Origin: Vibrio maritimus
GTDB lineage: Bacteria; Pseudomonadota; Gammaproteobacteria; Enterobacterales; Vibrionaceae
Reading direction: 5' to 3'
Length of the DNA: 64,000 nt
NCBI GenBank assembly: GCA_000755425.1
Contig: BBMT01000001.1
Span: 62,001 to 126,000 of the forward strand
Shown: piece after piece, positions 38,634-47,580 of the stretch
Layout: the number at the start of each line of letters is the position of its first letter
Position numbering within the stretch: the first letter of the stretch is position 1
Translations under genes and position numbers: made by a program
The notes under the pieces: generated by a model
Database searches by the model: none
Told to the model about the DNA's origin: nothing
Seen by the model: the letters and a program-made list of their open reading frames with translations, nothing else

Positions 38634-39191
38634 CTAGATCATTCCTTTGAGTTTTGCTAATCCCCACGCTGCGGTCGTCACCACATCTTGGATCTCTCCG
38701 TCAATGATCATGCGTTCAAATTCAGCAACCGTAAATTCACCCGCGATGAGGTCTTCTTCTTCACTGTCGTGGCTTGGCTCTCCTTGGGTTAAGTCGGTTG
38801 CGAGATAGATATGACAAGTTTGGTTTAGAAATCCATAGGCGATGAACTGCTTTCCAACATAGGTCATAGAGCCAGCGATGAGACCGGTTTCCTCTTGTAG
38901 TTCACCTTTTGCGAGAGATAAATGACTCGCATTTGGGTTGGACTCCCATGCACCTTGCGGCAGTTCCCAAAAGGTTTCGCTGACAGCGTATCGATATTGC
39001 TGAACCAGATGAATAACGCCGTTATCGATCGCAATGATCACAGCACAATCAGGCTTGTCGACAACACCGTAGATACCTTGGTTACCACTTTCACGTTCGA
39101 TTTTGTCCTCGCGAACTGACATCCAAGGGTTTTGATAGACGACGGTTGAATCTAATGTTTTTATGGTCATAGCTGGCTGAATAGTTGGCAA
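38634..39191 (-). CDS. NUDIX hydrolase
   Basis: Pyrophosphohydrolase of 185 residues, nucleotide-sugar/ADP-ribose-like branch. The NUDIX box reads AKGELQEETGLIAGS near residue 94, with the E-x-x-E-E magnesium ligands present; a glycine stands where REL-type boxes have arginine. Upstream PQGAWESNPN carries a longer insertion than the classical box. FELPQG-like FWELPQGAWE and the VVDKPDCAVIIAID strand are typical of the branch. Substrate not deducible. Confidence 0.82.
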   Translation of the reverse strand: MPTIQPAMTIKTLDSTVVYQNPWMSVREDKIERESGNQGIYGVVDKPDCAVIIAIDNGVIHLVQQYRYAVSETFWELPQGAWESNPNASHLSLAKGELQEETGLIAGSMTYVGKQFIAYGFLNQTCHIYLATDLTQGEPSHDSEEEDLIAGEFTVAEFERMIIDGEIQDVVTTAAWGLAKLKGMI

Positions 39192-39264
39192 AAGATAAGG
39201 CAGCTTACCTCAGTTTTTCAATCTATCCTATGCTAATCAATGAATAACAATTAAAAGGGCTAGG

Positions 39265-40913
39265 ATGATGAAAATAGGGTTGAAACGAGCTGCGGTAATG
39301 ATGTTTACCGTTATGGCTTGTTGGGCAACTGCGCAGGAGAGGTTCCCACTTGCACCGCCTGATACCAGCACCCCAAAACAAACTTACCAAAGCTACATAG
39401 AGGCCGTGACACAGGCGAATAGGGAGTTGGGAATCGTTTATCGTGACTTGTCTAATGTGTCAGACTCTCAGCGCCACGTTATCGACTCTTCTTTTGAGCG
39501 AGCCTCACTGACGTTTGATTTATCGCAAGTGTCGGCCTCGAGTCAAAATCGTGTGGCAATCGAGTCAGTCATGTTGCTTAAAGAGGTGCTCGACCGTGTA
39601 CCTCCTTTCGATACAAGCGCTATTCCAAATATTACAGACGTTGAGCGTTGGACAGTACCGAATACGAGTATTGATATCGTCAAGCAGCCTTCAGGCCAGT
39701 ATCAGTTTTCAAGCGAGACCGTCGAACATTTGCATAGTTTCTACCGCTTGGTGAGTCATCTACCTTCCAACATTCAAGCCTCGCCCGATTACTATGAATA
39801 CTACTCACTAAGTGCAGGGCGCTTAATACCCCCTCCATGGTTTGCAGTCATTGATGCGATGCCAGAACAGATGATGATTGAGTTTGGCGATCAAGCTGTG
39901 TGGCAATGGGTCGCACTGATTTTGCTGGTATTTGTGTTGGTGTGTTATGCCTATTGGGTTTACCAAAAGATTGAGCATGTGCTGCTAAAACCTGTTCTCA
40001 TGGCGCTTGGGTTATTTGTATTTGATTGGACAGCGGATTATCAACTCAACTTGACTGGTACGTTGATGACAACCCTAAATATGATCGGTGAGCTAATGTT
40101 TTGGCCACTCATCGCACAAGCTGCCTATTTACTAGGGGCGTCGTGTTGTCGCTGGTTAATGGTAGGTCAGCGAATCAATACGGGTCTTAAAAAAAGCCTG
40201 GCGCAGATCATGGGTACCTTAGCTGGTAGCTTTTGCGCTGTTTGCGTCGTTGGATATGGTCTGCATCGATTGGGGGTGCCGGTATACGGTATTGTTACCG
40301 GGCTTAGTTTGGGTGGAATGGCGATAGCGCTTGCGATCCGCCCCACGATGGAGAACCTGATTGGTGGCGTGATCATGTTTATGGATAAATCATTGTCGGT
40401 AGGGGATTTTTGCTCAGTCGGCAGTGTGTCCGGTGTGGTCGAACAAATTGGGGTGCGTTCTACCCGGATTCGTGCCAAAGACCGTACTTTGATCACCATC
40501 TCCAATGGCGATGTTGTTAAGATGCAAATTACCAATTTTAGTCGTCGAGATCGCTATCCATTTTTAGTCAAACTTGGGCTGCGCTATGAAACGCCAATGG
40601 AGACTATGGTTGCGGTGACTCGAGACATTCGAGAGTTTTTAGCACAGCATCCTAGAGTCTTGGCATCGCCGCTTAGGTTCATTTCTCTTCGTTCAGTGAT
40701 TACAGCTTAGACATTGATGTGTTTGCTCATATCGATACTCGTGATAGGGAGGATTTTCTCAATACTCAGCAAGAGCTGTTGATGGAAATTAATCGCGTGA
40801 TTGATGAGCATGGTGCGGAGTTTGCTTTCCCTTCGACGACGACCTACCTCAATCCCGACAGTCTTACGCAAGCACCAGCAACGCTCAAACTGGCTGGGGA
40901 TGGGCAAGACTAA
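39265..40913 (+). CDS. MscS-family mechanosensitive channel (frame broken near 40698)
   Basis: Inner-membrane osmotic safety valve, 549 residues after repair. A signal peptide (to TAQ near residue 24) leads to a periplasmic domain of about 190 residues, then four or five helices. The pore helix and beta domain are clear: VTGLSLGGMAIALAIRPTMENLIGGVIMFMDKSLSVGDF near residues 347-386. The C-terminal domain runs ISNGDVVKMQITNFSRRDRY and, after adding one base near 40696-40701, DYSLDIDVFAHIDTRDREDFL to 40913. Larger than E. coli MscS, like YbdG/YnaI types. A terminator follows. Confidence 0.82.
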
Positions 40914-40966
40914 CGAAGCGAAGCTTCAGCTCTTACCTTTAGCAAAGGTTTATCGCGTTAAAACAC

Positions 40967-41000
40967 AAATCAGTGCTAGCACCTAAGCACTGATTTTGTT
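40967..41000 (+). terminator. Terminator after the MscS gene
   Basis: Stem AAATCAGTGCT/AGCACTGATTT with an eight-base loop, then TGTT, 53 bases past the stop. Confidence 0.7.
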
Positions 41001-41088
41001 ACAACAGTGGCCATAAATTCCATGCTAGATGCTCGCGAATCTGGCTGGGTACCTTATCAATAGAAACAAGTATAAAAAGGACATCAAC

Positions 41089-41946
41089 GTGGCACAGTCT
41101 CTACAGTTTGAAAAGTTCGTCGATCTAGAGTTTGATTTAGCAGAATGCCCACGCTGGGATTGGCGTACAGAGTCGTGGATGTGGGTCAACATCTGTGAAG
41201 GGGAGCTTTGGCGTCACAAAGATGGCGTGAGTGAAAAGCGTGAGTTTGGTGACAAGCTAGGCTGTTTTGCTCCGCATGGCGAGCAAGGCTTTGTGGTTGC
41301 GCTTAAATCTGGCATGTACCACATTCAAGACTGGAATGCTGAGATGACCCCGTTGGCACCACTGGTTTCAGAATTTCCACGTATGCGCTACAACGACGGC
41401 CGCGGTGCGCCAGGTGGACGTTTTATTGCTGGTACTCGTAATGGTGCAAAAGAGGGTGACCAAGGTCAGTTCCATCAGCTACACCTAGACGGCACTATCG
41501 AAGCACTACCTATGTTTGCGTGGACGTGTAACGGTCTGGCATTTTCTCCAGACGGCCAATGGTTATATTGGGCAGACACTGGCTCAAGTAAAGTCTTCAA
41601 GCACAGCTATGATGCAAACACGGGTCAATACGGTGAGCAGCAACTGCACTGCGACTTAACCGACTACAACGGCCGCCCAGATGGCGCAAGCGTTGATGTG
41701 GATGGTAACTATTGGGTTGCGATGTACGCGGGTCAATCTATCGTCAAGATTGCTCCAAGCGGTGAGGTACTTGAGGTCATTGATGTCCCTTCAGAAAACC
41801 CAACTATGGTTGGCTTTGGTGGCGAAGAAATGCGTGACCTAATTGTGACATCTGCAGAAGGTAGCAACGAGAAAGGCAAACTTTTGATTGCTAAGAATGT
41901 AGCGCAAGGCTTGAAAGAAGAGCTCGTTAAGGTAGTAATTAGTTAA
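41089..41946 (+). CDS. SMP-30/gluconolactonase-family lactonase
   Basis: Six-bladed beta-propeller lactonase of 285 residues, hydrolysing sugar-acid lactones. Metal ligands of the family are visible: glutamate in AECPRW near residue 19, asparagine in TCNGLAFSPDG near residue 148 and aspartate in GRPDGASVDVDG near residue 200. The start is set at GTG 41089 because AAAAAGG lies nine bases upstream and the fold begins there. It stands alone. Gluconolactone, xylonolactone or a uronic-acid lactone could be the substrate. Confidence 0.85.
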   Translation: MAQSLQFEKFVDLEFDLAECPRWDWRTESWMWVNICEGELWRHKDGVSEKREFGDKLGCFAPHGEQGFVVALKSGMYHIQDWNAEMTPLAPLVSEFPRMRYNDGRGAPGGRFIAGTRNGAKEGDQGQFHQLHLDGTIEALPMFAWTCNGLAFSPDGQWLYWADTGSSKVFKHSYDANTGQYGEQQLHCDLTDYNGRPDGASVDVDGNYWVAMYAGQSIVKIAPSGEVLEVIDVPSENPTMVGFGGEEMRDLIVTSAEGSNEKGKLLIAKNVAQGLKEELVKVVIS

Positions 41947-41969
41947 TCACTTACTTTTTAATAGTGATG

Positions 41970-41994
41970 AAAGCGGAGCCCACGGCTCCGCTTT
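41970..41994. terminator. Bidirectional hairpin between convergent genes
   Basis: AAAGCGGAGCC/GGCTCCGCTTT with a CAC loop, 24 bases after the lactonase gene and overlapping the stop of the convergent small gene. T tails are short. Confidence 0.65.
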
Positions 41995-42238
41995 AACATG
42001 TCATCGAAAGCGTGTAGTGTGACGCGCGATTCATATCGCTTAGCTCGTCTTCAGTAATGTATTTTTTGGCCACCACATTACCCGCCACGACAAGGTGGGA
42101 TATATAATCACGGCACGACGTGGTTGGCATATTACCCCACATAAAATCGGCTTTGGTCGCATCGGAAAATTCGATATTCAGCACGATAGATTGCTCCTCG
42201 CACCTCAAGTCATACACGTTGATCTCGTACTGCTGCAT
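41993..42238 (-). CDS. Small hypothetical protein
   Basis: 81 residues with no signal peptide. The start is put at 42238 (MQQYEINVYDLRC) because GGGGGAAG lies four bases upstream. Not recognised. The text NIEFSDATKADFMWG and SCRDYISHLVVAGNVVAKKYITEDEL suggests a small alpha/beta protein. Confidence 0.5.
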   Translation of the reverse strand: MQQYEINVYDLRCEEQSIVLNIEFSDATKADFMWGNMPTTSCRDYISHLVVAGNVVAKKYITEDELSDMNRASHYTLSMTC

Positions 42239-42558
42239 ACTACTTCCCCCAAATTTCACTAACCGTTACTCAAAGGCTAACCGTACCACTATGTGTAGGG
42301 AATGCAGTTGAATAGCATGTTATTTAATTTCTCATCATTGCAACATGTTCTTTGTTTTGTTTAACGGTTAAGTTACATGGTCTTCGTACGGTAAACTTTG
42401 AAGCACTTCAAATAGTGGATCTTTGCCAAGATTCAAAATGTATTTATGGAAGGTTAGTCTCACAAATTATTGGTAAATCTTACCTTTGTGTGAAGAAATG
42501 TGAATTAAGATAACAAGGCGTGCTCACTCTAAGAATGCACAAGTGAGCACGGCGAGCG
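42239..42558. other. Intergenic region with hairpin after carbonic anhydrase
   Basis: 320 bases with no gene. A perfect ten-base stem, CGTGCTCACT/AGTGAGCACG (42519-42551, 13-base loop), lies just past the carbonic anhydrase stop and may be its terminator, though only CCTTGTT follows it on the minus strand. Confidence 0.5.
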
Positions 42559-43290
42559 TTATTCTAAGATAAGCCGAGCATTGAGTGCTTGTGTCGGTCT
42601 TGCGTTCTCTCCCATAGTGCTAGACAGACGTTTTAGCTGGTTTTTAGGGATGAATTGAGGATCGCGTAGTACCAACCAGCGCACACCTTCGCTGCACGGA
42701 GGAGTCGTTAGGGAGCCGTTATAGCGATAGTAATCTTTTACGCGCGGCAAAAGGTCACCAAGGTTTACTTCTTTCTCCAACGTGATGGTTTGCGCTTTTG
42801 CAGGCAGAGTGTGAACAATACTATTTAGCTGTGCACTCTCGCGTTCACCTTCTCGGTACATTACGGCAACCACCGCAAGTTGCCCTTTTTCGTTAGCATG
42901 AACAAAGTGTGCTTCCAATGGCGCCGATTTACCGTTGATGGTGTTTTCGGAAGGCGTGTGGAAGTGAAACTGTTTGAGCTCAAAGTCTTGACCGTCGATA
43001 CGAAGGGTGTTTTTGCCGCTAACGTTGACCTGAATCGTGTGGCCGTTGTTAATGACGTCTTTGACCTGCCCTTGATAGTCAAAAGCAAGGGGCTGTTTTT
43101 TGGCGCTGGTGAGTTTATTGGTTTCGATGTCAACGGGACTTTGGTTCTGTCCCTGTTCACAGGTTGCACTGATATTGCCCCATGTCGCCGGACCATCCCC
43201 TTCACCGTACCCCCATTGTGCTGAATATGCAGGCGCTGCCATTGAGATCATAGTGCTGATCGTCAATGTAAGTTTGATTGCTGTTTTCAT
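42559..43290 (-). CDS. Alpha-class carbonic anhydrase, periplasmic
   Basis: Zinc enzyme interconverting CO2 and bicarbonate, 243 residues. A signal peptide ends at APAYS|AQWGY near residue 23, so it is exported. The fold signature QNQSPVDIET and zinc histidines FHFHTPSENTINGK (two) and EAHFVHANEKG (third) are all present, as is the C-terminal GSLTTPPCSEGVRWLVL. Cysteines in ATCEQGQ and PPCSEG would form the usual disulfide. It lies alone. Confidence 0.95.
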   Translation of the reverse strand: MKTAIKLTLTISTMISMAAPAYSAQWGYGEGDGPATWGNISATCEQGQNQSPVDIETNKLTSAKKQPLAFDYQGQVKDVINNGHTIQVNVSGKNTLRIDGQDFELKQFHFHTPSENTINGKSAPLEAHFVHANEKGQLAVVAVMYREGERESAQLNSIVHTLPAKAQTITLEKEVNLGDLLPRVKDYYRYNGSLTTPPCSEGVRWLVLRDPQFIPKNQLKRLSSTMGENARPTQALNARLILE

Positions 43291-43587
43291 AATTATCCTT
43301 AGTTTACTGACGTTTGCGGAAGCTTCCGCTTCCGAAGTCTAGATTAGGACAAAAACGACAAGATCAATCGATTGCATAATTAGTTTGCGATTTTCCTCGA
43401 AAAGCACTGAGGTCTTTTTCATTCGTTTATCGACCTCGCGGTAGCGGTATCACAATCAAAAGGCGGTCGTTGGCGGCTTTGTGAAGCCGATAATGACATA
43501 TCACGTTAAAATGAATACAATGCGGATACAAATATTTCTCATTTGTAGTTACTATTGCCTGTATCAATCATAAGATGTTGATTAATT
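43291..43587. promoter_or_regulatory. Promoter region of carbonic anhydrase and the vatCDB operon
   Basis: 297 bases between divergent genes. A GGAAGCTTCC/GCTTCC palindrome lies near 43318-43335 by the carbonic anhydrase start. Near the vat side, AAATATTTCTCATTTGT (about 43529-43545) is a loose match to a Fur box; the match is much weaker than the one before iutA. Confidence 0.35.
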
Positions 43588-44355
43588 ATGTTTTCACTTA
43601 CACAAGCGAGCTACCGCATTGGGTCGCTTGAGATTCTATCGCCATTTGACTTGCAGTTTATCCCCGGAGAAGTTACCTCACTACTTGGACACAACGGTAG
43701 CGGTAAATCCAGTCTCATCAAGCTTCTTAGTCGTCAAAATCAAGTCGCTTCAGGAAGCGTAATACTTGATGGAAAACCACTCGAACAATACTCCCCAAAA
43801 GAGTACGCGAAAAAAGTGGCTTATCTTCCCCAACACCCACCGATTACCGATGGTGTCACGGTTCGTGAGCTGGTTATGTTCGGCCGCTATCCCTGGAAAG
43901 GTGTGCTTGGTCGCTACAACAAAGAAGACCATCAGTTGGTTGATGACGCGATTGAAAGAGTTGGGTTGACCGATTTTACCGAGCGTTTTGTGAGTACCTT
44001 GTCTGGTGGTGAGCGTCAAAGAGCATGGGTGGCGATGCTACTTGCTCAGCAGAGCGAGTGTATCTTGCTTGATGAACCTACTTCAGCATTAGATGTTGCT
44101 CACCAGTATGAGTTGCTCAAGCTGATACGAGAACTCAATAAGAGCCTAAAGCTGACGGTGATTATGGTGATACATGATGTCAACATGGCTGCCCGATTTA
44201 GTGACAGATTGGTCGCACTTAAAGGTGGAAAAATTGTTGTTGATGGGCCTCCGGATACTGTCATGAACGAAGCGTCATTGACGGAAATCTATGGAATGCC
44301 ACTCTCGACGTTCAAAGATCCAAACACCCAACAAATCATTAGCTACGTTAGATAA
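43588..44355 (+). CDS. vatC: Ferric hydroxamate (aerobactin) ABC transporter ATPase
   Basis: FhuC/FecE-type ATPase of 255 residues. Walker A is LLGHNGSGKSSLIK near residue 34, the signature is LSGGERQRAWVAMLLAQ, Walker B is CILLDEPTSALD and the switch histidine is in VIHDVNMA. It opens a four-gene run with a binding protein, fused permease and an IutA-type receptor, the layout of the Vibrio aerobactin transport locus vatCDB-iutA. Probably Fur-controlled. The aerobactin assignment rests on the receptor. Confidence 0.87.
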   Translation: MFSLTQASYRIGSLEILSPFDLQFIPGEVTSLLGHNGSGKSSLIKLLSRQNQVASGSVILDGKPLEQYSPKEYAKKVAYLPQHPPITDGVTVRELVMFGRYPWKGVLGRYNKEDHQLVDDAIERVGLTDFTERFVSTLSGGERQRAWVAMLLAQQSECILLDEPTSALDVAHQYELLKLIRELNKSLKLTVIMVIHDVNMAARFSDRLVALKGGKIVVDGPPDTVMNEASLTEIYGMPLSTFKDPNTQQIISYVR

Positions 44356-44375
44356 CTCATTAAAGGATTATTATC

Positions 44376-45301
44376 GTGTTTACTAAATTTCGAATCGCTC
44401 ATGTGACGGTCGCATTAGTGGCTCTGTTGGCCTCTTTCTCATCAACGCTGTGTTGGCTAAGAGCTATCAGCATGAGCTTGGCACCATTGAAATTAAAGAG
44501 CCGCCTAAACGTGTGGTTGTACTGGATTGGGCGCTTGCTGAGTCTGTGCTTGCCTTAGGTGTCAATCCAATCGCATCGGCGGATGTTAAAGGCTACCAAG
44601 ATTGGGTTGGTTCACCAAACATGCCTAGCGATGTTACTGATGTCGGCTCACGCAGAGAGCCAAACCTTGAGCTAATCGCGAGTCTAAAGCCTGACCTGAT
44701 TTTGATGAGTGGGCATTTGGCTCCTGCTTACGAAAAGCTAAACGCGATCGCTCCGACTCTAGTCATGAGCATTTACAATGACAAAAAGCAGCCATACGAA
44801 AATGCTAAGTCCTTGGTTACCACTCTAGGTGAAGTGTTTGATAGGGAAGATCAAGCGCAGCAGCTTGTTGATGAGACGAGTCAGAAGCTGAGTCAAAATG
44901 GTCAACAGGTAGCAAAAATGACTAATGGTAAGCCTTTTATTATGGTGCGCTTTATCGGAGACAAGCACGTTCGCGTCCACAGTACTGGTTCGTTGATGAA
45001 TGACACTATTTCGGCTATGTCACTAGATAATAGCTGGCAAGGGCCAACCAACAGCTGGGGCTTTTCGTCAGCAAGTGTGGAACAGCTTGCACAATACCAA
45101 GACAGTAATGTGCTTATCTTTGGCCCATTATCGGATGCCGAGCAAGCACAGTTAAATGGTTCACCTCTGTGGGCGGCCATGGCGTCTCGAGAAAACAGAG
45201 TTAAGATCGTACCGAAAGTGTGGACGTTTGGCAGCTTGGTCGCGATGCAGCGACTAAGTGACGAAGTAGTAACACAGGTTTCAACATTGGGTAAGCAGTA
45301 G
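44376..45301 (+). CDS. vatD: Ferric hydroxamate-binding periplasmic protein (frame broken near 44447)
   Basis: FhuD-type binding protein, 308 residues after repair. It starts with GTG at 44376, with AAAGGA eight bases upstream. The signal peptide FRIAHVTVALVALLASFS breaks frame; adding one C near 44447 gives SINAVLA|KSYQHELG with a normal cleavage site. The mature protein has PPKRVVVLDWALAESVLALG, GSRREPNLELIASLKPDLIL and the final strands of class III binding proteins. It delivers the siderophore from the receptor to VatB. Confidence 0.83.
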
Positions 45302-45308
45302 GTTTCTA

Positions 45309-47303
45309 ATGCAGTTAACAGCCCACAGAGATACAGCGCCATTTGGTAAAATGGCGCTGTTTGTTTTTGTCAGCGCGTTCGCACTTATTTGGCTTTTCCA
45401 AAATGCGGTGCCTTATCGTTTGTCTTTTAGTGAGTGGCAAACGTATTTCTTTAGTCGTGATGACAGCGATTATCGTCAGCTCATTTTACACTTCACCTTT
45501 TTTCCGCGTCTCAGTATGGCACTGCTGTGTGGTGCAGCGCTGGCGATTGCGGGCTGCTTGATGCAGCATTTGTTGCAAAATCCACTTGCCTCACCAACAA
45601 CGCTAGGCGTGGCGGCGGGTGCAGAACTGGGTATGACCACAAGTTTACTTGCGGGTGTGGTTGGCGGCAGTGTCATTCAATATGCTTACGCATTTGGTGG
45701 AGGCATGATTGCAGCAAGTCTCGTGTTCTTGCTTACTGCCAAAAGGGGATTTGCACCTCTGCAGATGGTCTTGGCGGGTATGGTTGTCACCTTGTTTCTA
45801 GGGGCAACCAACATGATGCTAGTGATGCTAAACGAACAGCAGCTCACCAGTTTGTTCGTTTGGGGTGCGGGTGCACTTGCCCAACAAGGCTGGGATAACT
45901 CTGTTTTGTTGCTTTGGGTATTAGCGGTTGTGCTTGCTTTAGTGCTTTTGATGCTAAGACCTTTGTCGGCATTAGAGCTAGGCAGTGAAGTTGCAGAATC
46001 GGCAGGGGTCAACGTGGCCAGAATTCGAGTTTTTGGTCTCGGACTTTCTGTTGTTATTACATCTATCGTAGTGGCGACAGTTGGCGTTATTGGCTTTGTC
46101 GGTCTAGTGGCTCCAACTATAGCCAAAATGCTGGGCGCAAGAAAATTTGTTCAACGCGTATTACTCAGTGGCGGGGTGGGCGCATTATTATTGCTCACTG
46201 CTGATTTGATCATTCAGCCATTTTCAGGCGTGTCTAGTGAACTACTACCAACAGGCGCGATGACCGCTCTGTTTGGTGCACCTTGTCTGTTGTGGTTGTT
46301 AACCAAGCAAAAGTTTGCTTCTAGCTTTAAAGCAGAAGAAGTGACAAATAAGGTCTACAACCCTAAACCTTTTGCTTCGGTAGTTTGGTGTTTGACTCTG
46401 TTATTGGCCATTGTGACAACCTTAGCTTTGCTGCTAGGTCGAACTCAAATCGGTTGGGGTTTTAGCACAGATCTGAGCATCTTAGATCTGCGCACGCCGC
46501 GCGTTCTCGGCGCTATTTTCGCAGGTTGTGGACTCGCACTTGCGGGCACTATGGTGCAACGAATCACAGTTAACCCGATGGCAAGCCCAGAAGTGATGGG
46601 GATTAGTTCGGGTGCCGCACTTGCTCTTGTCCTCTGTGCGTGGTTTGGCTTCACTCCAACACGAATCGAACAGATCCTTTATGGTGGAGTAGGCGCAGCC
46701 TTAGTCATGATTGTGATTTTGCAGTTTAGCAAGCGGTCTAATTACGCGCCGTCGCAGCTACTTCTGACTGGTATTGCAGTAAGTGCAGCACTTGATGCCA
46801 TTCTTCGTGTCGCACTGTCGTCAGGTCAAGATAATGTGCAAGCGCTGCTAACTTGGTTGTCGGGCTCGACCTATTTAGCAAGTTATAACGACGTCCTCGC
46901 TCTAGGGCTTGGTATTGTGGTATTTGGCGGTGCGACTTACGCAGCGAGCCGTTGGTTGGACATATTGAATTTGGGTCAAGTCTCTGCGGTATCGGTTGGC
47001 GTCAATACGAAACAAACTCGTTTGTTCCTGTTAGTCATGGCCTCTTTACTTACTGCACTTTCTACATTGGTTATTGGACCTCTCAGTTTTGTTGGATTGT
47101 TGGCTCCTCATATCGCGAGAGCGCTTGGGCAATACAATGCGAAAAATCAGCTAGTGGTTGCGTGCTTAGTGGGTTCGATCTTAATGGTGAGTGCAGATTG
47201 GCTTGGACGGACGATTTGGTTTCCGTGGCAGTTTCCGGCTGGACTTATGGCCTCGGTAGTGGGTGGTGCATACTTCCTTTTGTTATTGAGGAAAGGAAAC
47301 TAA
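45309..47303 (+). CDS. vatB: Ferric hydroxamate ABC transporter permease, tandem FecCD fusion
   Basis: 664 residues made of two FecCD permease repeats in one chain, as in FhuB, about 20 helices. Repeat 1 has RLSMALLCGAALAIAGCLMQHLLQNPLASPTTLGV near residue 57; repeat 2 has RVLGAIFAGCGLALAGTMVQRITVNPMASPEVMGI near residue 395. Each ends with the GFVGLVAP or SFVGLLAPHI motif that contacts the ATPase. It begins seven bases after vatD. A strong terminator follows. Confidence 0.92.
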   Translation: MQLTAHRDTAPFGKMALFVFVSAFALIWLFQNAVPYRLSFSEWQTYFFSRDDSDYRQLILHFTFFPRLSMALLCGAALAIAGCLMQHLLQNPLASPTTLGVAAGAELGMTTSLLAGVVGGSVIQYAYAFGGGMIAASLVFLLTAKRGFAPLQMVLAGMVVTLFLGATNMMLVMLNEQQLTSLFVWGAGALAQQGWDNSVLLLWVLAVVLALVLLMLRPLSALELGSEVAESAGVNVARIRVFGLGLSVVITSIVVATVGVIGFVGLVAPTIAKMLGARKFVQRVLLSGGVGALLLLTADLIIQPFSGVSSELLPTGAMTALFGAPCLLWLLTKQKFASSFKAEEVTNKVYNPKPFASVVWCLTLLLAIVTTLALLLGRTQIGWGFSTDLSILDLRTPRVLGAIFAGCGLALAGTMVQRITVNPMASPEVMGISSGAALALVLCAWFGFTPTRIEQILYGGVGAALVMIVILQFSKRSNYAPSQLLLTGIAVSAALDAILRVALSSGQDNVQALLTWLSGSTYLASYNDVLALGLGIVVFGGATYAASRWLDILNLGQVSAVSVGVNTKQTRLFLLVMASLLTALSTLVIGPLSFVGLLAPHIARALGQYNAKNQLVVACLVGSILMVSADWLGRTIWFPWQFPAGLMASVVGGAYFLLLLRKGN

Positions 47304-47323
47304 CAAATACCTCCGTAATATCT

Positions 47324-47353
47324 AAAAATGGTGCTTATTAGCGCCATTTTTTT
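47324..47353 (+). terminator. Rho-independent terminator of vatCDB
   Basis: AAAAATGGTGC/GCGCCATTTTT (one G-U pair) with a six-base loop and a run of seven T, 21 bases after vatB. Confidence 0.9.
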
Positions 47354-47486
47354 ATTTCTATCTTTTGCAAAAATTCAGTCGTTCTGTAACGTTAAGTCGG
47401 TACGTGTAGCAGTCAGGTAACTACTTAAAATTCAACAGCCTAATGAAAAATAAAGAGGATATACTCACAGCTAATATCAATGGAAA

Positions 47487-47501
47487 TGACAATTATTAGC
47501 A
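47487..47501. promoter_or_regulatory. Fur box upstream of iutA
   Basis: TGACAATTATTAGCA matches the 7-1-7 Fur consensus TGATAATNATTATCA at 12 of the 14 specified positions and lies 79 bases before the iutA start. With the terminator before it, iutA appears to have its own iron-repressed promoter. Confidence 0.75.
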
Positions 47502-47580
47502 TTTACTATCTCGGGTGTTTCTCATGCTACGGCAAGAGATGAAGTCACGATAAATATGACAAACGACAAGAGTTAGTAAA

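Noticed and set aside
45527-46126. Frames overlapping vatB on both strands
   Set aside because: Shadows of a well-conserved permease; composition rich in cysteine or proline with no domain.
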